From Gordonibacter urolithinfaciens (GTDB taxonomy: Bacteria > Actinomycetota > Coriobacteriia > Coriobacteriales > Eggerthellaceae), in the NCBI RefSeq assembly GCF_900199375.1, contig NZ_LT900217.1, positions 2,790,001 to 2,854,000 on the forward strand: a stretch of 64,000 nucleotides of DNA. Reading direction: 5' to 3'. Shown here in pieces: positions 43,914 to 51,606 of this stretch. The notes under the pieces are model-generated. The model saw only the letters and a list, made by a program, of their open reading frames with translations, was not told the origin of the DNA and made no database searches. The number at the start of each line of letters is the position of its first letter. Positions within the stretch are counted from its first letter, which is position 1. The position numbers were made by a program, and so were the translations under genes.

Positions 43914-44774
43914 CTACGCCCCACCGCCCCTTTCGGCGGCGTCCTCCACGTCCACGAGCACCGAGATGTGCAGAAGGTAGTCGTCGGCCGAGTCCGACAT
44001 CAGGTACGAGTTCATGTCCAGCTCGTACAGCGGCCCCCGCATCAGGAAGCCCTCGCGCTCCACGTAGGCCAGCAGCTTCTCGTACGAGCGCTCCACCGTG
44101 CTCGTGCCGCCCTGGTGCAGCACGACCGCGTAGTTGCCCTTCGGCTTGCATTCTACGCGGTCCCCGAGGCACGCGGCGTCGCGGGGCGGCGATATCCAGG
44201 TGACGAGCTTGGTGTAGTAGAACTCGGAGGGGTCGTCCAGATCGGGGATGTCGATGACGCGCCCCAAGGGGAACGTGGCCACGCCCGCCCTGTTGCGGCA
44301 GAAGTCCGAATGCTCGCTCACGGCCTGTGCGTAGGCCTGCTGCGAGCGCTCGCGGCGCACCTCGGTCGTGAGGAACCACGTCTCGTCCCAGTACGACAGC
44401 CGCGGCTGCTCTTTGGGGAACGTCACGGCCCGCTGGGTGAGGTAGCGCATCTTCTCCATCATGCCGATGCGGGCGTCCAGGATGTCGCGCTGCTGCCCCA
44501 TGCGGTCGATGCTCGTCTGGATGCTGTCCAGGAACAGTTGGGTCGTGCGGTTGTCCAGGTACTCCTTGATCTCCTTGGTGGACATGCCCGCGTCCATGAA
44601 GAAGCGCACGACGTCGAACAGGTACAGCTGCTTGAGCGAGTAGTAGCGGTAGCCGTTGCCCCGCACCTCCTTGGGCTTGAGCAGGCCGATCTTGTCGTAG
44701 TGCACCAGAAGCTCCCGGCTGACGTTGCACATCTGGGCGAACTCGCCGGTGGAGAGGAGCAGGGGATGCTGCAT
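43914..44774 (-). CDS. MerR-family regulator with GyrI-like effector domain
   Basis: 286 residues. The N-terminal MerR domain reads LLSTGEFAQMCNVSRELLVHYDKIGLLKP...GYRYYSLKQLYLFDVVRFF, then a coiled dimer helix, then a ~150-residue C-terminal domain of the kind that binds hydrophobic ligands (BmrR/GyrI-like: RVECKPKGNYAVVLHQGG, YVEREGFLMRGPLYEL). ATG 44774 has AAGGAGG eight bases upstream. It faces acs and is upstream-divergent from the macrodomain operon, so either may be a target. The ligand is unknown. Confidence 0.88.
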   Translation of the reverse strand: MQHPLLLSTGEFAQMCNVSRELLVHYDKIGLLKPKEVRGNGYRYYSLKQLYLFDVVRFFMDAGMSTKEIKEYLDNRTTQLFLDSIQTSIDRMGQQRDILDARIGMMEKMRYLTQRAVTFPKEQPRLSYWDETWFLTTEVRRERSQQAYAQAVSEHSDFCRNRAGVATFPLGRVIDIPDLDDPSEFYYTKLVTWISPPRDAACLGDRVECKPKGNYAVVLHQGGTSTVERSYEKLLAYVEREGFLMRGPLYELDMNSYLMSDSADDYLLHISVLVDVEDAAERGGGA

Positions 44775-44989
44775 GGCGACCTCCTTATGCCGCCGGTCGT
44801 CGGAGATCGCTTCGCAGCGGCTCCGGCCGGGCGGCTCGTCCGGGCGGCTCGGGGGCGCGCCCGGGCTTGCCATTTCGGGGATTCTACCATGCGGCGGCGG
44901 CGTCGCGCCTGATGGTCAGGGGAGCGTAGCCGATCCTCCCGCCAGTGCCCGGCAGCGTCCCGTCTGCCGGGCCGGCAGGAACGCGGGCA

Positions 44990-45018
44990 TTGCGGAGCGG
45001 ATCGGAAAGGCGCATACT
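44990..45018 (+). promoter_or_regulatory. Promoter of the macrodomain-sirtuin operon
   Basis: TTGCGG (44990-44995) and CATACT (45013-45018) are 17 bp apart; the start codon is 24 bp behind the -10 box. Confidence 0.5.
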
Positions 45019-45041
45019 CGGGCCAGGCGAAAGGGGCTCTT

Positions 45042-45998
45042 ATGGTGCAAGCTAACGTGTCGTGCGCGGCGGGCGGCGCGCGCGGGCGGGACGAGGACGT
45101 GGCGTACCTGGTGCGGTACCTCCGGGAAGAGCGGGGCCTCGTGCAGGCACCTGCCGAGGGCCGGCCCTTCGACGAGGCGTTCGCCGAGTTCCGGGCGCTC
45201 GTCAACACGCGCGAGCCGCGCCCGGCGGACGAGCGGTTCCTGGCGGTGCAGGACCGGCTGCTGCGCGGCCTCATTGCGCAGGCGGGCATCGCGCGCGTCG
45301 CCGAGCTGCCGCCGACGCCGGTCGACGCGCGGCTTTCCGTGTGGCGCGGCGACATAACCACGCTCGAGGCGGACGCCATCGTGAACGCGGCGAACAGCGC
45401 GCTCCTGGGCTGCTGGCTGCCGGGACACCACTGCATCGACAACGCCATCCACACGTTCGCCGGCGTGCAGCTGCGCATGGCGTGCGCCGCGCTCATGGAG
45501 CGGCACGGGCATGCGGAGCCCACCGGCCGCGTGCAGGTCACGGACGCGTACAACCTGCCCGCCCGCTGGGTGCTGCACACGGTGGGCCCCATCGCCGACG
45601 GCGCGCCCACCGAACGGCACCGGCGCGAGCTGGCCTCGTGCTACGAGAGCTGCCTCGAAGCCGCCGCGGCGTGCGGGTGCCGCACGGTCGCCTTCTGCTG
45701 CGTGTCCACCGGCACGTTCGGCTTCCCGCAAAGGGAGGCTGCCGAGATAGCCGTGGGCACGGTGCGCTCTTGGCTCGACCGACATGCCGGGGAGGGCGCG
45801 GATGCCGTCGGCGGCACTCGCGGCGCCGACGGCGGGGCGGCTCGGGGCGCTGCAAGCGGCTCGGGAGCGGCAGGTTCGGCGAACGCTTCCGGCCCAGGCA
45901 GCTCCCCGGAGGCGCCCGGTGCGCCCAGCGGCCTCAAGGTGGTGTTCAACGTGTTCGGCGACGAGGACGAGGCGATCTACCATGACCTGCTCGGCTAG
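45042..45998 (+). CDS. Zinc-dependent macrodomain ADP-ribosyl hydrolase (Zn-Macro)
   Basis: 318 residues. A helical N-terminal region (~75) precedes the macrodomain: VWRGDITTLEADAIVNAANS (ADP-ribose binding), then LLGCWLPGHHCIDNAIH, in which Cys, His and Cys match the zinc loop of Zn-Macro enzymes such as those of Staphylococcus and Streptococcus. Later CVSTGTFGFPQREAAEIA is the diphosphate loop. An Ala/Gly/Ser-rich insert of ~50 residues lies before the last strand (LKVVFNVFGDEDEAIY). Zn-Macros remove ADP-ribose from Asp on protein targets. The gene is first in an operon with a SirTM sirtuin. Confidence 0.92.
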   Translation: MVQANVSCAAGGARGRDEDVAYLVRYLREERGLVQAPAEGRPFDEAFAEFRALVNTREPRPADERFLAVQDRLLRGLIAQAGIARVAELPPTPVDARLSVWRGDITTLEADAIVNAANSALLGCWLPGHHCIDNAIHTFAGVQLRMACAALMERHGHAEPTGRVQVTDAYNLPARWVLHTVGPIADGAPTERHRRELASCYESCLEAAAACGCRTVAFCCVSTGTFGFPQREAAEIAVGTVRSWLDRHAGEGADAVGGTRGADGGAARGAASGSGAAGSANASGPGSSPEAPGAPSGLKVVFNVFGDEDEAIYHDLLG

Positions 45999-46842
45999 CG
46001 GCGGGGACGCGGCGCGCGCCGCCGAGCTGCTCCAAGGCGCGCGCCGCGTGCTCATCGGCGCCGGCGCCGGCCTGTCTGCGGCGGCGGGGCTCTCCTACGG
46101 CGGCGAGCGCTTCGTGCGGAACTTCGCCCCCTTCATCGAGAAGTACGGCATGACCGACATGTACGCGGCGGGCTTCTACCCGTTCCCGTCCGAGGAGGCG
46201 CGCTGGGGCTACTGGGCGCGCCACGTGTGGGTCAACCGCCACGAGCCGGGGGCGCTGCCGCTGTACCGCGCGCTGCGCGCGTTCGCCCGGGAGCGCGACA
46301 GCTTCGTCATCACCACGAACGTGGACGCCCAGTTCGAGAAGGCGGGCTTCCCGCCCGAGCGCCTGTTCGCCACGCAAGGCGACTACGGCCTCTTGCAGTG
46401 CGCCCGCGGCTGCCACGATGCGCTCTACCCGAACCGCGAGCTCGTGGCCCAGATGCTCGCGCGCACCGAGGACTGCCTCGTGCCGTCCGACCTCGTGCCG
46501 GCCTGCCCCGTGTGCGGCGGCCCGATGGCCGTGCACCTGCGCGTGGACGGCCATTTCGTGGAAGACACGGCTTGGCGCGCCGCGCAGGAGCGCTACCGCC
46601 GCTTCGTCGAGGGCATGGTGCGCGAGCCCGCCGTGCTGCTGGAGCTGGGCGTGGGATGGAACACGCCGGGCATCGTCCGCTTCCCGTTCGAGGCGCTGGC
46701 CCGCGCGACGGGAGCCCCGCTCGTGCGCTTGAACTACGATGACGCGCACCTGCCCGAGGGCGTGCCGGGCGTGGGCCTGCAGGGCGACATCGCCGAGCTG
46801 TGGCCGCGGATCGCGAGCGCGGCGGAGAGGGGGAAGCTATGA
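45982..46842 (+). CDS. Macrodomain-linked sirtuin (SirTM), protein ADP-ribosyltransferase
   Basis: 286 residues overlapping the macrodomain gene by 17 bases. The NAD motif GAGAGLSAAAGLSYGGERF and TTNVDAQFEKAG are sirtuin-like. In place of the catalytic His of deacetylases the sequence reads ATQGDYG, with Gln at that position, as described for class M sirtuins. Four cysteines (LQCARGC and ACPVC) form the zinc site. SirTM enzymes ADP-ribosylate a lipoyl-carrier GcvH-L in known operons; no GcvH-L or LplA gene is present here, so the target in this organism is open. Confidence 0.92.
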   Translation: MTCSASGGDAARAAELLQGARRVLIGAGAGLSAAAGLSYGGERFVRNFAPFIEKYGMTDMYAAGFYPFPSEEARWGYWARHVWVNRHEPGALPLYRALRAFARERDSFVITTNVDAQFEKAGFPPERLFATQGDYGLLQCARGCHDALYPNRELVAQMLARTEDCLVPSDLVPACPVCGGPMAVHLRVDGHFVEDTAWRAAQERYRRFVEGMVREPAVLLELGVGWNTPGIVRFPFEALARATGAPLVRLNYDDAHLPEGVPGVGLQGDIAELWPRIASAAERGKL

Positions 46843-47465
46843 CGGTCGACGCAGATTTCTGCCTTCGGTACCTACGCGAGGTGCGCGACGTGGCCTTCGC
46901 CACCGTCGACGAGGACGGCCTGCCCGCCGTGCGCGTCATCGACGTCATGATGGTGGAGGGCGGCCGGCTTTATTTCGTGGCCGCGCGCGGCAAGGCGTTC
47001 TACGGACAGGTCATGCGCACGCGCTATGCGGCGATCGTAGGACAGTCGCCCGGCTACCGCACGTGCCGGCTTCGCGGTCCGGTGGAGCATCCCGACGATC
47101 CGGCCGAGCAGCGCCGGCTCGTCGACCGCGTGTTCGAGCTCAACCCCTCCATGGAAGAGCTCTACCCCGGCGATTCGCGCTACGTGCTGGAGGCGTTCTA
47201 CCTGGAGCGGGGCCAGGGAGAGTTCTTCGACCTGGGCCGCCGCCCCCTTTTCCGCGCACCGTTCGCACTGGGCGGCGGCCCCGTCGCGCGCGAGGGTTTC
47301 GCGGTCTCGGACGCCTGCACCGGCTGCGGCGCCTGCTTCGCGGCTTGTCCACAGGGCTGCATCGCGCCGCGGCCCGACGGCCGCGCCCTCATCGAGCAGC
47401 AGGCGTGCCTCCACTGCGGCCGCTGCCGCGAGGTGTGCCCGTCGGACGCCATCGCGTCGCGGTAG
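46839..47465 (+). CDS. Pyridoxamine-phosphate-oxidase-like flavin domain fused to 2x[4Fe-4S] ferredoxin
   Basis: 208 residues starting at an ATGA overlap with the sirtuin gene. Residues 1-~150 are a PNPOx/split-barrel flavin-binding domain (VAFATVDEDGLPAVRVIDVM, LYFVAARGKAFYGQV). The C-terminal ~55 residues carry two clusters, ACTGCGACFAACPQGC and ACLHCGRCREVCPSDA. It could be a ferredoxin-linked flavin reductase or redox sensor. The tight coupling suggests that it supplies or reports redox state for the ADP-ribosylation pair. Such a partner is not part of the classic SirTM operons that I know. Confidence 0.9.
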   Translation: MTVDADFCLRYLREVRDVAFATVDEDGLPAVRVIDVMMVEGGRLYFVAARGKAFYGQVMRTRYAAIVGQSPGYRTCRLRGPVEHPDDPAEQRRLVDRVFELNPSMEELYPGDSRYVLEAFYLERGQGEFFDLGRRPLFRAPFALGGGPVAREGFAVSDACTGCGACFAACPQGCIAPRPDGRALIEQQACLHCGRCREVCPSDAIASR

Positions 47466-47506
47466 CGGGGCGTCCTCCTGCGCTCCCGGTTCGCTCTTCT
47501 TTTCAG

Positions 47507-47512
47507 GTAGAA
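47507..47512 (+). promoter_or_regulatory. -10 box TAGAAT before the pentapeptide gene
   Basis: TAGAAT lies 27 bp before the start codon. The -35 hexamer is poor (TTCGCT region near 47490). Confidence 0.35.
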
Positions 47513-47538
47513 TGATGGGGACAGAAAGAGGCTGCCCC

Positions 47539-48210
47539 ATGAAGAACTCCCCGATACCCCATCCCGCCAACCCGGCCGTGCCCGGCGAGCTGGCGGCGGT
47601 GGACGCGCTCGCCGCATGGATCGAGCGCGAGATGGACGGCGACCCGCTCGTCGCGCACGTGCTCGTCGCAGGCGACGCAGCCGTGCGCGCCGACTTCTCG
47701 CTGCTCGAGCTGTCCGAATCGCGCGTCGAGGGCTGCCGGTACGCGGCCTGCGACTTCTCCCGCGCCTCGTTCGCCGACGTGGCGTTCTCCGGCTGCGATT
47801 TCTCCAACAGCGATTTCTCCGAGGCGAACTTCACGCGCTGCACGTTCTCCTCGTGCAAGTTCACGGGAGCGAACTTCACCGAGGCCGTGCTCGCCCGCAC
47901 CGAGCTGCGCGACTCCACGCTGTCCTACGCGTCGCTCGCGAAGGCCAGGCTGACCGACGTGCTCGCGCGTGCTGACGATTTCTCGCACGCCGACCTGTCC
48001 GAGGCGCGACTTGCGCGCACCGCCTTCGACGACGTGCGCTTCACGGGAACGAGCTTCTTCCGCACCTCGCTCGCCGGCATCGACTTCACAACCTGCCAGC
48101 TGGCCGATATCGTGCTCTCCGACGCCATGGGCGAGCTCAAGGGCTGCCGCATGGACCTCTACCAGGCCGCCGGCATCGCCCAGCGCCTCGGCGTGGTCAT
48201 CGCCGACTGA
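47539..48210 (+). CDS. Pentapeptide-repeat protein
   Basis: 223 residues. From about residue 60 on, five-residue units of the type A(D/N)F(S/T)x repeat with few breaks: CDFSRASFADVAFSGCDFSN, then SDFSEANFTRCTFSSCKFTG and so on to FTTCQLADIVL. This folds as a right-handed quadrilateral beta-helix. Some members (Qnr, McbG) protect DNA gyrase, but most are uncharacterised. The start at 47539 has AAAGAGG eight bases upstream. It stands alone and converges with the DUF4143 ATPase gene. Confidence 0.93.
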   Translation: MKNSPIPHPANPAVPGELAAVDALAAWIEREMDGDPLVAHVLVAGDAAVRADFSLLELSESRVEGCRYAACDFSRASFADVAFSGCDFSNSDFSEANFTRCTFSSCKFTGANFTEAVLARTELRDSTLSYASLAKARLTDVLARADDFSHADLSEARLARTAFDDVRFTGTSFFRTSLAGIDFTTCQLADIVLSDAMGELKGCRMDLYQAAGIAQRLGVVIAD

Positions 48211-48252
48211 CGGCGCAGTCCGGAGGCTGTCGGTCGGCGATGCCGGTCGATA

Positions 48253-49436
48253 TCACCCGAAAAGCGGCACCTCGCCCGAAAGGAACCGCTCAAGCGGGCA
48301 TTCCGCCGATCCCACGACGAGGGTTCGGGCTTCGGGGAAGCGGTTGACGAACGCCGCGAGTCCCTTAAGCGACTTAACGCGGCCGCTCTTCACCTCGACG
48401 GCGACGCTCTCGCCTGCTTGGGAGATGACGAAATCGACTTCGCTCGTGCCTTCTCGCCACCAGTGCACGTCGAAGCGGCGTTCGTTGGCCTGCGCGAGCA
48501 GGTAGGCACCCACAGCGCTCTCGACCAGGTGTCCTTTGCGTTCGGGGTCGGTGAGGAGGAAGTCGCGATAGGGCCCGTATGTGGCGGTCATGAGGGACGT
48601 GTCGTACACCATGAGTCGCGGCGAGCTCGCCTTTTCTCTGATGAGTTTCGGATCGTACTTTTGCAGGCCACGCAAAAGCCCTGCGCTTCCCAGCAAGTCG
48701 AGGTAATGGGCGATGGTCGTGGTGTTGCCCGCATCGTCCATCTGCCCGAGTATCTTGCGGTACGAGAGCTCTTGCCCCGAATAGGGCGCGCCGATTTGGA
48801 ACAGCTTGCGCATGAGCGCCGGCTTGCGTACCGCGTCGAGGGCGATGACGTCTTTCGCGATGCTCGGGTCGATGACCGAGTCGTTCATGTAGGCAAGCCA
48901 TCGCTGCTGGTCCTGCCTGAGCGGGGCGCTTCCGGGATAACCTCCGAAGTGCAGGAACTCGTCGAGCGTATATCCGAACGCCTCCCGGCACTCGGCGAAG
49001 CTCCAGTGAGTGCTGCGAATGACTTCGAAACGCCCGGTCAAACCTTCCGTCAACCCTTTTTGCATCAGCGGGGAAGACGATCCGGACAGCATGACGCGCA
49101 GGTCGATGCCGCTCCAAGCGTCCTCGTCCCACAGCTCTTTGACTGCGGCAGACCATTGGTCGACCAGCTGCACCTCGTCGATAACGAGCAAGGCGCTGGG
49201 CGAGTCGGGTGTTACCAGGTTGCGAGCCTGCACCCACTGGGCACGCAGCCAGTCACGGCTCGATGAGTCGATGCTGGCAAGCGCAATGTGGCGTGGGAGA
49301 TCCACCTGCTCCAGCGCCTGCCTGATGGCGGTGGACTTTCCGGTTTGGCGCGGGCCTAGAGCATTTGGATGTAGCGTCGGGTCTCGTTCATGCGCGAGAC
49401 GAGTGTGGACACCACAGGTCTACGGAACTCTGCCAT
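48253..49436 (-). pseudogene. Frameshifted AAA-type ATPase with DUF4143
   Basis: ATG 49436 follows AGGAGGAAATC and codes MAEFRRPVVSTLVSRMNETR, then meets a TAG at about 49357. Inserting one base near 49357-49360 joins it to GPRQTGKSTAIRQALEQVDL, restoring Walker A and the downstream frame to 48253. The rest is intact: Walker B LLVIDEVQLV, sensor VMLSGSSSPL, the DUF4143 winged-helix region (LMRKLFQIGAPYSGQELSY) and the nuclease-like end RFDVHWWREGTSEVDFVI...VAVEVKSGR. The corrected protein has 394 residues. It may be truly broken or carry a sequence error. A 22-bp perfect palindrome lies 11 bp upstream of the start. Confidence 0.85.
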
Positions 49437-49773
49437 GATTTCCTCCTATTGAGCAAATTTGCTCAATAGACAAAAAGGCATGCCGAACGTCATCGGCAGG
49501 CTGCCGGCATCGCCCAGCGTGTCGGCGCGGCCGTCGTCTACTGGCGGCGCACGGGTCGGGGCACATCGGGCTGTGCTCGCGGCCGCAATCGCAAAGGCCG
49601 TGTGAACCCTGCCCCTGCTTGCCGCGCGCCTCGATCTCGTCATGGGCCTCGATGATGGCCTTCTTGACCGCCTTCTTCACCACCAGGTATCCGATGGCTG
49701 CGAACAGTGCGATTATCAGTGGGTAGACGACCAAGATCAGCAGCTCCGGCACCCCCATGCCCAGTATTCTCAT
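49420..49773 (-). CDS. Small membrane protein, copy A, with Cys-rich C-terminal extension
   Basis: ATG 49773 begins MRILGMGVPELLILVVYPLI, one membrane helix, then GYLVVKKAVKKAIIEAHDEI EARGKQG. This front is almost identical to copy B (51155-51322), which stops after GKQG. Copy A instead reads on for ~60 residues, including GLCDCGREHSPMCPDPC, and ends inside the ATPase start region, crossing the palindrome. The Cys cluster looks meaningful, but the last ~30 residues may be non-coding read-through. Function unknown. Confidence 0.6.
   Translation of the reverse strand: MRILGMGVPELLILVVYPLIIALFAAIGYLVVKKAVKKAIIEAHDEIEARGKQGQGSHGLCDCGREHSPMCPDPCAASRRRPRRHAGRCRQPADDVRHAFLSIEQICSIGGNHGRVP
49447..49468. 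promoter_or_regulatory. 22-bp perfect palindromic operator before the DUF4143 ATPase
   Basis: Two TATTGAGCAAA half-sites meet as an uninterrupted palindrome directly upstream of the ATPase ribosome-binding site. Half of it recurs in the 1436-1456 dyad. Self-regulation by the ATPase's winged-helix region is a plausible but unproven reading. Confidence 0.7.
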
Positions 49774-50106
49774 GTCATCCGCCTTTCCCTCGGTGGCGAC
49801 GATCATACCATCTTTCCGTTCTGCCTTATGCCCTCGTACGCGATCGCCCGGCCCCGCGACCGTCCTGCCCGGTGACCGTCCCCAAAGAACAACCTCGCTC
49901 GCGGTCGCCTGCACCGGCTCCCATTGCCCGGTGATTGGTAAAAGCTCGCTCGCACCGCTTTCGATAACGCTGCCGCGTTGCCGGTGTGTTGACCGGCGGT
50001 GTGAAAGCTGTTGGTTGCCTGCGTCTGCGACCGCGCGGGACAATGGGGACGTCGATCCCGATGCAGCCGCGGCAGCCTGCTGCGCGCCGCAGGAAGCGAG
50101 GTCCCC
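49774..50106. other. Intergenic region before the Rieske gene
   Basis: 330 bp. GACAAT at 50039-50044 could be a -10 box for the Rieske gene. On the other strand lies the promoter area of small membrane protein A. No further gene is supported. Confidence 0.35.
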
Positions 50107-51090
50107 ATGATCCCGAACCAGTGGTACGCCGTCCTGTCGTCCTCCGAGGTGAGGCGCGGCCGCCCCGTGGGCGCCGTGCGCTTCGGGCGGCGCCTAGTGT
50201 TCTGGCGCGACGGTGAGGGCAACGTGGCCTGCCTCGACGGCACGTGCTGCCACCGCGGTGCGGATCTCGCGGAGGGGCGCGTGGAAGGCGGGCACGTGCA
50301 CTGCCCGTTCCACGGCCTGCGCTATGCCGCCGACGGGCGCGTGGTGGCCATACCGGCGAACGGCCTCGAGGTCGAAGTGCCCGAGAACTTCCGCGTGCGC
50401 CCGTGGCTCGCGGTGGATGCGTTCGGCTTCATCTGGGTGTTCTACGGCAAGCCCGAGGACGCACCGGACGACCTGCCGATGTTCGACGAGTTCCGCGGCG
50501 GCTTCCCCTACGCCGAGCGCTCCGAGGTGTGGGACGTGCATTACTCGAGGGCCATCGAGAACCAACTCGACGTGATCCACCTGCCTTTCGTCCATCCGAA
50601 CACCATCGGGCGCGGCCATAAGACGCTCGTGAACGGCCCCGTCACGATGTGGGACGACGAGACGCTCACGTTCTACGTGAAGAACGAGCCCGACCACGGC
50701 CAAGAGCCGCAGGCGGCGGACGAGATCGAGGATTGGCAGGAGCTGAACAGCCTGCAGTACCGCGTGCCGAACCTCTGGCAGAACCGAATCTCGGACGACT
50801 TGCGCATCATGGCCGCGTTCGCGCCCGTTGATGACGAGCACACGAAGATCTACCTGCGTCTCTACCAGCGCATGGTGAAGGCGCCGGTGCTGCGCGGCCT
50901 CGTGTGCGCGGCCGGCAACGTGGCGAACGGCGTGATCCTGCACCAAGATCGCCGCGTGGTGCTCACCCAGCGCCCGAAGAAGACCGAGCTTCAGATGGGC
51001 GAGAACCTCCTGCGCGGCGACAAGCCCGTCCTCGAGTTCCGCTCCCGCCGCGACGAGCTCAAGAAGGCCGCGGAGGTAGGGAAGAGGTAA
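50107..51090 (+). CDS. Rieske-type ring-hydroxylating/demethylating oxygenase, catalytic subunit
   Basis: 327 residues. The Rieske motif is CCHRGADL and HCPFHGLRY (C-H, 17 residues apart, C-H). The mononuclear iron site reads ENQLDVIHLPFVHPNT, i.e. D-x2-H-x4-H, as in alpha subunits of Rieske oxygenases. FPYAERSEVWDVHYSRAIEN precedes it. Such enzymes use O2 and electrons from a reductase for hydroxylation or demethylation; no reductase gene is adjacent. That is surprising if the host is an anaerobe. ATG 50107 has AGGAAGCGAGG upstream. It is flanked by two paralogous small membrane-protein genes on the other strand. Confidence 0.93.
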   Translation: MIPNQWYAVLSSSEVRRGRPVGAVRFGRRLVFWRDGEGNVACLDGTCCHRGADLAEGRVEGGHVHCPFHGLRYAADGRVVAIPANGLEVEVPENFRVRPWLAVDAFGFIWVFYGKPEDAPDDLPMFDEFRGGFPYAERSEVWDVHYSRAIENQLDVIHLPFVHPNTIGRGHKTLVNGPVTMWDDETLTFYVKNEPDHGQEPQAADEIEDWQELNSLQYRVPNLWQNRISDDLRIMAAFAPVDDEHTKIYLRLYQRMVKAPVLRGLVCAAGNVANGVILHQDRRVVLTQRPKKTELQMGENLLRGDKPVLEFRSRRDELKKAAEVGKR

Positions 51091-51154
51091 CCCCTCAGGA
51101 GGGATGTCTGTGCGGATCGCCGACTAGCAGCCCGATGACTCGTGGCCCCGGGCG

Positions 51155-51322
51155 TCACCCCTGCTTGCCGCGCGCCTCGATCTCGTCGTGGGCCTCGATG
51201 ATGGCCTTCTTGACCGCCTTCTTCACCACCAGGTACCCGACGGTGGCGAGCAATGCGATGACCAGCACGTACATCAAAACTATCATCAGCTCCGGAACCC
51301 CCCCCATGCCCGCTATCCTCAT
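51155..51322 (-). CDS. Small membrane protein, copy B
   Basis: 55 residues, too short for most gene callers. ATG 51322 follows AAAGGCGG. It reads MRIAGMGGVPELMIVLMYVL, a single membrane helix, then GYLVVKKAVKKAIIEAHDEI and EARGKQG, stop. DNA matching copy A is nearly exact over ~80 bp (the KKAVKK to GKQG part), so one copy derives from the other. The amphipathic basic-acidic helix after the membrane part may contact a partner. The gene lies just downstream of the Rieske gene, on the opposite strand. Confidence 0.75.
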   Translation of the reverse strand: MRIAGMGGVPELMIVLMYVLVIALLATVGYLVVKKAVKKAIIEAHDEIEARGKQG

Positions 51323-51606
51323 GGCAACCGCCTTTCCCTCGGCGCGCAGATCATACTGTCTTTCTCCCGGCGGCGCTGCGCGTCCTGCGGGAAGGCGCTT
51401 CGGGGCCGGTCCGTGCCCCCGCGCTTTGCCGAGGGCTGGCGTGCTGCGCCCATCTGCGATAACATACGGGTAACGAAACGAGGCGCTTCGCTGCGGAAGC
51501 CCGGACCGGCTTCCGGGAGGCCCCGAATGCCACCTGGCGGGAACCGCGCCGTCCGTCCGGCGCCGTCCGGCTTGCGCGCGCCGCAGTAAGAGAAAGGCTG
51601 GCTGCC

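Noticed and set aside
40726-44730. A 1334-codon open frame on the minus strand
   Set aside because: It is antisense to acs and its neighbours and covers part of the MerR gene in another frame; the translation has no recognisable domain.
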